Of a stretch of 64,000 nucleotides of DNA, positions 26,269 through 34,472 are shown one piece after another; position 1 is the first letter of the stretch; each line of letters opens with the position of its first letter. Position numbers and translations under genes: made by a program. Source of the stretch: Rhodocyclaceae bacterium (lineage in GTDB: Bacteria > Pseudomonadota > Gammaproteobacteria > Burkholderiales > Rhodocyclaceae); assembly GCA_016791105.1 (NCBI GenBank), contig JAEUNM010000085.1, positions 124,001 through 188,000 on the forward strand, written 5' to 3'. The notes beneath the pieces were generated by a model. The model worked only from the letters and a program-made list of their open reading frames with translations, had not been told where the DNA came from and did no database searches.

Positions 26269-27708
26269 ATGAAAGTCTTACCCCTGCCCGCCTTCAAGTA
26301 TTTGTTTTACCTAGCGCTGTTCTGCATGCCGCTGGCACTGCACGCCGGCGCCTTACCTGCAGCGGTCGAACAGGCACTCGCTGCGGCTGAAATACCGCAT
26401 TCCGCAGTGGCAATCCAGATCGAGCCGCTGCAAGGTGGCCGAGCGGTGCTCAGTTTCAATGCCAAACAGCTCATGAACCCGGCCTCGGTCATGAAGCTGG
26501 TGACCACCTACGCTGCTTTGCAGCGCCTGGGCCCCACCTACACCTGGAACACATCGGCCTATGTCGACGCGCTGCCGCTGGATGGGGTGCTGGATGGCAA
26601 TGTGTACCTGAGCGGTGGCGGCGACCCGAAACTGACGCTGGAAGCGTTCTGGCTGTTGCTACGCCAGTTGCGCCTGCATGGGGTGCGCGAAATTCGCGGC
26701 GATCTCGTGCTCGATCGCTCGCGTTACGCCCTGCCGACGCACGACCCGGCCGCATTCGACGGCGCACCGCAGCGCCCCTATAACGTGGCGCCGGACCCGC
26801 TCCTGCTGTCCTATCAGGCGCTGCGCCTGCAATTCATGCCACAGGCGGACGGCAAACCCTTGGTCGTCGCAGACCCGCAGTTTCCGGCGCTGGAACTGGT
26901 CAATCTGCTCGAACCGAACGCCGCATCCCATGCCGCCTGCGGCGACTGGAAAGATACGGTGCGTGTCGATTTCGGCGGCGCGCCGCCCAATCTCACCGTC
27001 ATGCTTACCGGCCGCTATCCCGCTGCCTGCGGCGAACAATCCTGGTTATTCGGACTACCGGCCGGGGTCGATTACGTGGGCGGCGTGTTCCGGCAATACT
27101 GGACCGAAATGGGCGGCACACTGGCTGGCAGCACACGTAGCGGCGTACTCCCGCCTACAGCCCGCCTGCTGGCGCGACAGGAATCGCCGCCGCTGGCGGA
27201 AGTCGTGCGCGACGTGAATAAATTCAGCAATAACGTGATGGCGCGCATGGTGTATCTGAGCCTGGGCGCCGAAGCCGGCGCGCGCCCGGTCCGCCTGGCC
27301 AACGCCGAAGCCGCAGTGCGGCAGTTCTGGGGCGGCCTGAGCTTGCCCGCGGCCGATCTGGTGCTGGAAAACGGCTCCGGCCTGTCGCGCCGCGAGCGTC
27401 TCACCGCCGCCAGCCTGAGCCGCATGCTGCAGCACGCATGGGCCAGCCCGCTCATGCCGGAATTTATCGCCAGCTTGCCCATCGCCGGCCTGGACGGAAC
27501 GTTGAAGAAGCGCATGAACGCGCCCCCCATACAAGGCCAGGCGCATCTGAAAAGCGGCTCGCTGGACGGCGTACGCGCACTCGCCGGCTACGTGCAGGAT
27601 GCACGCGGCACGCGCTACGCCCTGGTGATGTTCGTGAACCATGCGCACGCCGAGCGATCCGGCCCGGCGCAGGAAGCACTGCTACGTTGGCTGATCGAGC
27701 GCGACTGA
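26269..27708 (+). CDS. dacB: D-alanyl-D-alanine carboxypeptidase/endopeptidase (PBP4 type)
   Basis: 479-residue periplasmic peptidoglycan enzyme with a signal peptide (LFYLALFCMPLALHAGA). The three serine-peptidase motifs are SVMK (in MNPASVMKLVTTYAAL), SNN (in VNKFSNNVMARMV) and KSG (in AHLKSGSLDGVRAL), with the large PBP4 insertion domain between the first two. It trims pentapeptides or cleaves cross-bridges. The start gives a normal signal sequence. It converges on the SpoIIE-like gene with 19 bases between stops. Confidence 0.94.
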   Translation: MKVLPLPAFKYLFYLALFCMPLALHAGALPAAVEQALAAAEIPHSAVAIQIEPLQGGRAVLSFNAKQLMNPASVMKLVTTYAALQRLGPTYTWNTSAYVDALPLDGVLDGNVYLSGGGDPKLTLEAFWLLLRQLRLHGVREIRGDLVLDRSRYALPTHDPAAFDGAPQRPYNVAPDPLLLSYQALRLQFMPQADGKPLVVADPQFPALELVNLLEPNAASHAACGDWKDTVRVDFGGAPPNLTVMLTGRYPAACGEQSWLFGLPAGVDYVGGVFRQYWTEMGGTLAGSTRSGVLPPTARLLARQESPPLAEVVRDVNKFSNNVMARMVYLSLGAEAGARPVRLANAEAAVRQFWGGLSLPAADLVLENGSGLSRRERLTAASLSRMLQHAWASPLMPEFIASLPIAGLDGTLKKRMNAPPIQGQAHLKSGSLDGVRALAGYVQDARGTRYALVMFVNHAHAERSGPAQEALLRWLIERD

Positions 27709-27727
27709 AGCGTCGCCGCCCGGCATT

Positions 27728-29449
27728 TCAAATCCAGACCCGCACCGAATTGCCACGCTCCAGATATTCCAGCCGCTTGGCCAGCATGCGTATGATGGAA
27801 ATGCCGCGCCCGTGAAACGCCTCTCCGCTCAAATCGAAGCCCTGTTCCAGGCGCTGGCGAAAATCGAAGCCGGGGCCGGAATCGGTCACCGTCACACATA
27901 ATTTGGCGCCACTGTCGGCCGCCGCCGCAGCAACCTCGACCTTCACTTCGCCCTGCGCGAGATCCGCCAGGCGCTGCGCACGCAACGTGAGGTAGCGCTC
28001 GAAACCGTCCGGCTCGTTCTTGAGATCCGAATCCAGTCCCAACAAGCCGTGATCGACGGCGTTGTGGAACATTTCGGCCAGCACCAGATGCAGGCTTTCG
28101 ATTTCGTCGCAGCGGCCGGCCACCTCCGCCACGGCGGCAACGATGCGCGGCACGTTGTCGCGCTGGCGCAGCGAATCCGGGCCGAAGCACAGCGCCACTC
28201 CCAGGCCCTGCGGAATCGTCCGCCCTCGCCACGGTGACTGCGGCGTACTGGCGGCAGAATCGGGACGCAGGTCGATCAGCGCAAGCGCCACGTCGTCGCA
28301 AGGCGCCTGCCCACCGGCATGTAAATCGGCCGCACGCAAAATCTGCTCGAAGCGCGCCAACGGCGCGCTGCCCGCGCAAGCGGCGTACAAACCGTCCTTT
28401 CCAAATGGCCGCTCGCTGCTGTCGCAGGTCTCCACCAGCCCATCCGAAAACATTGCGACCTGGCCACCAAATTCGAACTGACAATGTTCTATCGCGTCGG
28501 TGTCTATCCCATCCGGATGAAGCCCACAAGGCAGGGCGCGCGATATGAATTCGTGCACCACCTTTCCAGCCGCGTCCAGCAGCAAAACCGGCGGCAAACC
28601 GGCGTTCCAGACGCTGACGCGCTGCTCCTGGAAATTTACGCACACCAGCGCCGTCGCCACGAAGCGATCGCTCGGAAAAATGGCGCGCAGTTTGCGATCC
28701 AGATCGCGCGCGATGGCTTCGAGCGAAAACCCCTTGTCCGCCATGGCCTGGAAAATTTCCACCATGGGCAGCACATTGACGGCTGCGGCCAGTCCGTAAC
28801 CTGCCGCATCCGCAAGCATCACACGCAACTTGTGGTCAGCGCCCAGCGAAGCCACCACCACATCGCCGGCCAGAACGTTGGCAGGCCGCACGCGGCAGCG
28901 CAAACGCGCATCGACCGGATGATCTTCGCGCCCCAGACGCGCAAACAGATGGCGCGCGATGGCCAGATTGCGCTCGCCCTCGTGACGGGACGTTTCCAGT
29001 TCGCGGTTGCGCTGGATCAGGTTGGCCTGCAATTCCGTCACGCGCTGCAGGGCGCGTATCTTGCAGCCCAGCAAGGTCAGGTTGACCGGTTTCACCATGT
29101 AGTCGTCGCCGCCACTGGTAAGTCCCTTGACCATGTTCGGAATGCCGTCCAGCGCACTCAGAAACACAATAGGCACCCAACGGTCCGGCACCAGCTCGCG
29201 CATGCGCGCGGCGACATCGAAGCCGTTCATGCCGGGCATCATCACGTCCAGCAGCACCACATCCGGCCGCGCCGATGCAAACACTTCCAGTGCCGCCACG
29301 CCGTCTTTTGCAACGACGACGCGATGCCCTTGTTTTTTCAGGAAAGCTTCCAGCAAGCGCACGTTGCCGGCTTCGTCGTCGGCAACCAGGATGTTCAGGG
29401 TATGGATGGAAACGCGGTCCATTCTCGAATGCGGCGCTATGCTGTTCAT
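27728..29449 (-). CDS. Receiver - PP2C (SpoIIE-like) phosphatase - GHKL ATPase regulator
   Basis: 573 residues with three modules. The receiver domain (about 18-135) has DD at 24-25, phospho-acceptor D68 in VVLLDVMMPGMNG, and the conserved Lys in DYMVKPVN. A coiled linker leads to a SpoIIE/RsbU-type PP2C domain (about 175-380) with metal-binding acids in LADAAGYGL, FSDGLVE and DDVALALI. The C-terminal GHKL domain (about 420-570) has the N-box EMFHNAVDHG and G1 box DSGPGFD. It is probably a response regulator that controls a partner-switching pathway in which it is both phosphatase and anti-sigma-like kinase. No STAS antagonist gene is adjacent. The start could also be ATG 29422. Confidence 0.88.
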   Translation of the reverse strand: MNSIAPHSRMDRVSIHTLNILVADDEAGNVRLLEAFLKKQGHRVVVAKDGVAALEVFASARPDVVLLDVMMPGMNGFDVAARMRELVPDRWVPIVFLSALDGIPNMVKGLTSGGDDYMVKPVNLTLLGCKIRALQRVTELQANLIQRNRELETSRHEGERNLAIARHLFARLGREDHPVDARLRCRVRPANVLAGDVVVASLGADHKLRVMLADAAGYGLAAAVNVLPMVEIFQAMADKGFSLEAIARDLDRKLRAIFPSDRFVATALVCVNFQEQRVSVWNAGLPPVLLLDAAGKVVHEFISRALPCGLHPDGIDTDAIEHCQFEFGGQVAMFSDGLVETCDSSERPFGKDGLYAACAGSAPLARFEQILRAADLHAGGQAPCDDVALALIDLRPDSAASTPQSPWRGRTIPQGLGVALCFGPDSLRQRDNVPRIVAAVAEVAGRCDEIESLHLVLAEMFHNAVDHGLLGLDSDLKNEPDGFERYLTLRAQRLADLAQGEVKVEVAAAAADSGAKLCVTVTDSGPGFDFRQRLEQGFDLSGEAFHGRGISIIRMLAKRLEYLERGNSVRVWI

Positions 29450-29536
29450 GCGTCAATTACGGACAATGGCTCTGCCAACTGAAGCCTGCGGCGCCGGAAC
29501 CTGCTCATTTTTTCGGCGCCGGGAAGCCCCGGCCAA

Positions 29537-29926
29537 TCAATCGGCGCGGCTGGACCCGGCACGCCCAATGCGCTGCGCAGCGGCCAATCCCGCCACCCCG
29601 GCCGGCAAGCCAAGCAAAAACAGGTACCACAAAGGCCAGGATGCGCCCTCCGCGGCAATCCAGCCGTTATCACCGGCCAGCAACAAAACGGCGGACGCAA
29701 GCGCCAGCAGCAGCGTCACCAGCCCGAATATGCGCGTAACCATCCCTGCCAGGGCAGGACTGCCCGCTCCCAGCAGCAACAGATAGCCGATTGCCGAAAA
29801 GACAGGAAACGCCGCCCAGGTGAGCAAGCCGGCCTGTCCTGGAATCACGCCCACCGCACCGGCCAGCAGCACGCCCCCGGCACCCAGACCGAGCGCCAAC
29901 AACAACGCACCCGCAGCAGACAACAT
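29537..29926 (-). CDS. Small hydrophobic membrane protein, unknown function
   Basis: 129 residues from ATG 29926, with a strong GGAGGA 6 bases upstream. About four hydrophobic segments are visible (ALLLALGLGAGGVLLAG, TWAAFPVFSAIGYLLLL, FGLVTLLLALASAVLLL, LWYLFLLGLPAGVAGL), so it is an integral inner-membrane protein. No family recognised. It lies 87 bases upstream of the receiver-PP2C-GHKL gene on the same strand and is divergent from the Ser/Thr kinase gene, so a signalling link is possible but unproven. The frame extends further upstream but the ribosome-binding site decides this start. Confidence 0.7.
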   Translation of the reverse strand: MLSAAGALLLALGLGAGGVLLAGAVGVIPGQAGLLTWAAFPVFSAIGYLLLLGAGSPALAGMVTRIFGLVTLLLALASAVLLLAGDNGWIAAEGASWPLWYLFLLGLPAGVAGLAAAQRIGRAGSSRAD

Positions 29927-30182
29927 GGAAATCCTCCGGATCGCAAAGGCACTTGCATGATACGTGCAGTCAATATAGGGCGCCCGCCAAGCGCACGCCA
30001 TGGCAGCGCACAAAGCGCCCTGGTAAAAGCTTCGGGCCGACCCTGCCCAAAGTTGTGCCCGGACGCGCCATGACGCGTGGCGCCACCTCGAACACCGGCG
30101 CCCCGCACGCTGTCTGTACAATCGACACTGGCCGGGCATGCTGTACCCCGGTCGCCACAGGCAGGCCACTTCCTCCGGGTGT

Positions 30183-31880
30183 ATGAGCACCATGCACAAA
30201 ATCGGCAAATACGAATTGCGGCGCGAGTTGGGCCGTGGCGCGATGGGTATCGTGTATGAAGGCTTCGACCCGCTGATCGAACGGCGCGTGGCAATCAAAA
30301 CCCTGGCCACGAATCTGCTCGATTCCGAGGAAAGCGCCGAATACCGCGAACGCTTCCGGCGCGAAGCCAGCGCCGCAGGCCGCCTGTCGCACCCGAACAT
30401 CGTTGCGATTTACGAGTTCGGAGAAGAAACCGGCCTCGCCTACATCGCGATGGAGTACGTGGACGGCGGCGACCTCAAGGAATTATTCACCCGCAACGAG
30501 CGCCTCACCCTGGCCCAGTTGCTGCCCATCGTGCTGCAACTGCTGGACGCGCTCGACTATTCGCACAGCCATGGCATCGTCCATCGCGACATCAAGCCCG
30601 GCAACATCATGGTGTTGCGCGACGGGCGCATCAAGGTGGCGGACTTCGGCATCGCCCGGGTCGACTCCTCCACCTTGACCATGCGCGGCATGGTGCTCGG
30701 TACGCCGGGCTACATGGCGCCGGAACAATTGCAGGGACTGCCCGTGGATGGGCGCGCCGATCTGTATTCGGCCGGCGTGATCCTCTACCACCTCCTCACC
30801 GGGGAACGCCCTTTCGTCGGCTCCTACAACAGCATCCTGCATCGCGTGCTGAACGAGTCGCCGCCGCTGCCTTCGCAGGTGAACGTCACGCTGCCGCGTG
30901 CGCTCGACGAAGTCACCGTGAAGGCACTCGCGCGGCGTCCGGACGACCGCTTCCAGACCGGCGCCGAATTTGCGCGCGCCCTGCGTCGTGCGGCCATGCG
31001 CGCGGCGGAAATGGACGAAGTGACGCGGCCTTATCCTGGCTTGGCCGACACCGAACGCACCGAGCGCCTGGAACCCCCCACCGCGGCGCCCGGCGATCCC
31101 ACCTGGGTACCGGGCGCGGCACAGCAAGCCACGCGGCCGCTGTACGGGCAACGCGACCCGGCCACGCTGCCGGCTGCGCAGGCCGCAGCCGGCAGCGGAC
31201 GGACTACGCTGGCCGCGGCGCCCATGGCGCCCCCCAGCAGTGCCCCGCACGCCGCGAACACCGTATTGGCCGGGCAACCGGTCAGCGGGCCGCCGCCGCA
31301 GCAAACGGCTGCCGCAGCGCCCGCCGCACAGAGCGCCAGCCGTGACCACACCGGCAGGCGCAACCCCATGCTTTTGGCCGGCGGCGCGCTAGCCCTTGCC
31401 GTGCTTGCGGTCGCAGCCTACTTTTTTACCGGACACAAACCCGAAACCCCGCCCCAGGCTGGCAGCCAGCCTCCGGTGGTTCCGCAAAGCGCCGTTCCAG
31501 CCGTCAAGCCGCCCGTTGAAGCACAGCCTGCTACACCCTTAGCGCGCCCTGCCGAAACCGGCGTCCAGCCCGAAACGCCTGCGGCCGCGACGACTCAGGG
31601 TCCGGCACCGGTACCGCCACAAGATGTAGCGGTACGGCCGCAAACACCGGGGCCGATTCCACAGCCACCCGCCGACGCCGCCCGTCCCGCCAAATCCGCA
31701 ACGCCCGATAAGCCGGCACAGACCACGACCCGGGTCGTGCGCTCAGAACACCCGCCAGCGCGTGAAAGCAGCGCCGCGCCGGCCCCCAACGCGCGCTGCA
31801 AGGCGCTGACGGAAAAATTTCAGATCGAAGGTTTGAGCGCGGAAGAAGAAAAAATCCTGCGCACGCAGTGCGTGAGGTAG
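30183..31880 (+). CDS. Membrane-anchored Hanks-type serine/threonine protein kinase
   Basis: 565 residues. The kinase domain (about 8-275) has the Gly loop ELGRGAMGIVYEG, VAIKTL Lys, HRDIKPGNIMV catalytic loop, DFGIARV, and APEQLQG. A long Ala/Pro-rich linker carries one transmembrane helix (MLLAGGALALAVLAVAAYFF, about residue 396), then a Pro-rich extracytoplasmic tail with two Cys near the end (ARCKALTEKF and TQC). It phosphorylates Ser/Thr on unknown substrates. It is followed after 149 bases by an OmpA-like lipoprotein gene. The start is uncertain (ATG 30183, 30192 or the far 30138) since no clear ribosome-binding site is seen. Confidence 0.9.
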   Translation: MSTMHKIGKYELRRELGRGAMGIVYEGFDPLIERRVAIKTLATNLLDSEESAEYRERFRREASAAGRLSHPNIVAIYEFGEETGLAYIAMEYVDGGDLKELFTRNERLTLAQLLPIVLQLLDALDYSHSHGIVHRDIKPGNIMVLRDGRIKVADFGIARVDSSTLTMRGMVLGTPGYMAPEQLQGLPVDGRADLYSAGVILYHLLTGERPFVGSYNSILHRVLNESPPLPSQVNVTLPRALDEVTVKALARRPDDRFQTGAEFARALRRAAMRAAEMDEVTRPYPGLADTERTERLEPPTAAPGDPTWVPGAAQQATRPLYGQRDPATLPAAQAAAGSGRTTLAAAPMAPPSSAPHAANTVLAGQPVSGPPPQQTAAAAPAAQSASRDHTGRRNPMLLAGGALALAVLAVAAYFFTGHKPETPPQAGSQPPVVPQSAVPAVKPPVEAQPATPLARPAETGVQPETPAAATTQGPAPVPPQDVAVRPQTPGPIPQPPADAARPAKSATPDKPAQTTTRVVRSEHPPARESSAAPAPNARCKALTEKFQIEGLSAEEEKILRTQCVR

Positions 31881-32029
31881 CATAATCCGGCCATCCGGCG
31901 GGCGCGCCGCATGCCACGATCCGCTTGCAGGACTGACGCCCCACGATTGCCGCACGCTTACGCATCGCCATCCGCAGCGCCCAAGTTTCACCGTATCGCC
32001 GCAAAATTCATCAGCCCGGGGGATTTACC

Positions 32030-33211
32030 GTGCATCGCCTCATTCGCTTCTTAGTCTGTCTTGTGCCTATCTTCATCGCCGGCTGCGCCGCCCCACCGCC
32101 GGCAAAAGTGGATGTGCCGCTCGATTTCGACGCGTCCGTCAAGGCACTCGCCAGCGACCTGTTCAATCAGGTCGCGGCCAATCGCGGCGTCATCGAGTCC
32201 ATGAAGGGCGCCTTGTTCGTGATCGATCCTTTCATCGATTCCGATACCGGCGAAGTCACGGAAACCAGCCGCCGCGTGCAGGCCCTCATCGAAGACGAAG
32301 CCCGACAAAAATTCCCCAAGTTCGAATTCAAAACCCTGACCGGAGATAACATCGCCCAGGCAGCCTATCTGATCAGTGGCGTCATGCGACTGGAATCGTA
32401 CAAGGCGGGCGCGCGCCTGCCGCGCATCGTATCCAGCGTGGTGGCCATGAAAACCGGCCTGGTAATCGCACATAGCGATGCCTGGGTCGCCAACCCCAAG
32501 CTCGATTACGCACCCACGCCGCTATACCGGGAAAGCCCGATGTACCTGAAGGACAAGCGCGTGGAAGGCCTGATCGCGACCGCCAAGGCGGCGGCCGGGA
32601 CAGCGGCGGATAAGGATTACTTCAATTCGCTATCCACCGCGGCCCTGCTCAACGAGGGCAGCAGCGCTTACGACAAGTCGGACTACGAACTGGCTCTGGG
32701 ACTGTTCGCCAAGGCCGCGGCGCGGCCGGACGGGCAGGTCATGAAAACCTATTCTGGCATGTACCAGAGCTTTTTCAGACTTGGCCGTGCCAAAGACGCG
32801 GAAGACGCATTCGGCAAGCTGGCCGAACTGGCCATGCAAACCGGCAACATAAGCGTGAAATTCCTGTTCGCCGTCGACAACGTGGAATTTTTCGGTCAGG
32901 CGGAACAGCGCCAGCAGTACCAGATTTGGCTACGACAACTCGCGCGTCAGTTTGCCCTCGCCAAATCCTGCGTACAGATACTCGGGCACAGCAGCAAATC
33001 CGGCGGCGAGGCTTATAACGAAAGGCTTTCGCTCTTGCGCGCGCAGCGCGTGCAGAAACTTATGCAGGCGGAACAACCGGCCATCGCTCAAACCACGCGT
33101 GCCGTCGGCCGGGGCTTCAAAGACAACATAATCGGCTCCGGCAGCGACGACGACCGCGACGCGATAGACCGCCGCGTGGAATTCAAGCTGGTGTCCTGCT
33201 CAGCGCTCTAA
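32030..33211 (+). CDS. OmpA C-terminal domain lipoprotein
   Basis: 393 residues from a GTG start. The signal peptide ends in lipobox IAGC (Cys19). The N-terminal half has a FlgO/CsgG-like look: FNQVAANRGVIESMKGALFVIDPFIDSDTGEVTETS in separate conserved pieces, then a stretch with SGVMRLESY. The C-terminal region (about 300-390) is an OmpA-like peptidoglycan-binding domain with ILGHSSKSG, RLSLLRAQRVQKLM and DRRVEFKLV. Probably an outer-membrane lipoprotein bound to peptidoglycan. It may form a transcription unit with the kinase gene upstream, perhaps as an envelope sensor or target. Confidence 0.85.
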   Translation: MHRLIRFLVCLVPIFIAGCAAPPPAKVDVPLDFDASVKALASDLFNQVAANRGVIESMKGALFVIDPFIDSDTGEVTETSRRVQALIEDEARQKFPKFEFKTLTGDNIAQAAYLISGVMRLESYKAGARLPRIVSSVVAMKTGLVIAHSDAWVANPKLDYAPTPLYRESPMYLKDKRVEGLIATAKAAAGTAADKDYFNSLSTAALLNEGSSAYDKSDYELALGLFAKAAARPDGQVMKTYSGMYQSFFRLGRAKDAEDAFGKLAELAMQTGNISVKFLFAVDNVEFFGQAEQRQQYQIWLRQLARQFALAKSCVQILGHSSKSGGEAYNERLSLLRAQRVQKLMQAEQPAIAQTTRAVGRGFKDNIIGSGSDDDRDAIDRRVEFKLVSCSAL

Positions 33212-33336
33212 GCAGCCGCGAGCGCCCGGTTCGACACCTGCCCGGCACCCGGCGTAACTGCGGCTACAGGCCGCATGCCGCACTGCGGAAGACTGCGCGC
33301 GGGCGCAATCACCGCCCGGACACGCGACAAGCCACG

Positions 33337-33738
33337 TCAGGACGTTTTGCCGCTGCTCACGATTTCTTTCAGGCCCAGCACCTTGGCCGGCGCGGGCGGT
33401 GCGTCCGGCGCCGCGGCCACGACGGCCGCGTCGCCGCGCAAGTTCGCCAATTCGCTCTCCAGACGCGCGACGCGCGCTTTCAACTGGTCGTTTTCGCTGC
33501 TCAGCGATTCCGTCTGGCGCTTCTGGCGCGTAAGGTTCCAGTGCGAGCGCAGCGTGGCCGGTGTCGAAATGAAGCCCAGCGCCAGCGCACCCAAAGCCAT
33601 GGCGACCAGCAAAACGACCGCCAGGGTGCTGTCGAAACGCCAGATCAGAAAGCTCACGCTGACGGCGGCGCTGTTCTGTATCGCAAACGCGACGCAAACG
33701 ATTGCGAACAAAATCGCCAGAATGAAACCTAGCTGCAT
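33337..33738 (-). CDS. LapA-domain inner-membrane protein
   Basis: 133 residues. Two N-terminal membrane segments (FILAILFAIVCVAFAIQNSA and VVLLVAMALGALALGF) with the LapA signature QNSAAVSVSFLIWRF between them, then a coiled coil (LSSENDQLKARVARLESELANL) facing the cytoplasm. AGGAGG precedes the ATG with 6 bases. LapA normally lies beside ihfB and lapB; here it is isolated, so it may be a LapA-like paralogue rather than the LPS-assembly regulator itself. Confidence 0.82.
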   Translation of the reverse strand: MQLGFILAILFAIVCVAFAIQNSAAVSVSFLIWRFDSTLAVVLLVAMALGALALGFISTPATLRSHWNLTRQKRQTESLSSENDQLKARVARLESELANLRGDAAVVAAAPDAPPAPAKVLGLKEIVSSGKTS

Positions 33739-34472
33739 TGTGTTCCTCCTTGCTTGAGCGCAATTTTCCGGCCCGGGGCGGCTGAATCTTCGTGCGCGTG
33801 AGGCGGGACCGGACGACGATTGCGCGCCGGCCGTTGCGGACCAGCCGATTCCTGTTCGAGCCGACGGCGCGCCGGGAAGTTCGAGCCACCCGCGTTTTCG
33901 CGCAAAACAAGCCCCGAGTCGGATCATACCCCGCGCGTGGGCGTTCCAGCGCGCCGCGCACCGCTTGCGCGGCGCCCGCTCACGGGCGGGCACAGCATCC
34001 CGGATCGCGAACCGCGGCGGCCAATTCGTGCATATTTCACACTCGACCGGAAAATTCGCCACGCACGAAGTAGATGCAAATTGCCTTGGAAGGTCTGAAA
34101 AAGTTCGCTTTTACGCCGCACATGTACACGATGCATCGCGCGGCAGCCCTTGTCCAGCTCAGTTTGCCCGTTTGGCGATTGTGTATAGTTGGACGAGAAA
34201 CCACCGTCCAGCGTATCCCGACTAATCGCGCCCACGTCCGCATCCACCGCAGTGCTGCGCTACGCCATCCAGCTTGACTAAGCTTGCGGACGGCATAACC
34301 GCGCGCAGGCCGGCGTTCGCTTTGAGTGCGTTATTCGATCCGCCCGGCGAGACGGCCCGGCTACGCATTGTGCATCGCGCGGCGGGCGGACTTCGCACCG
34401 GAACGGTTTCCCTGGGTCACGCGGTACGTCCGCACTATTGCAGCTCCATACCATCAATAAGGAAAACAGCTC
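33739..34472. other. 734-bp gap without a recognisable gene
   Basis: The region between the divergent LapA-like and oligomer-hydrolase genes has several open frames on both strands, but none shows a family motif, good start or clear coding periodicity. It presumably holds promoters for both genes. Base composition is unremarkable and no repeat was spotted. Confidence 0.4.
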
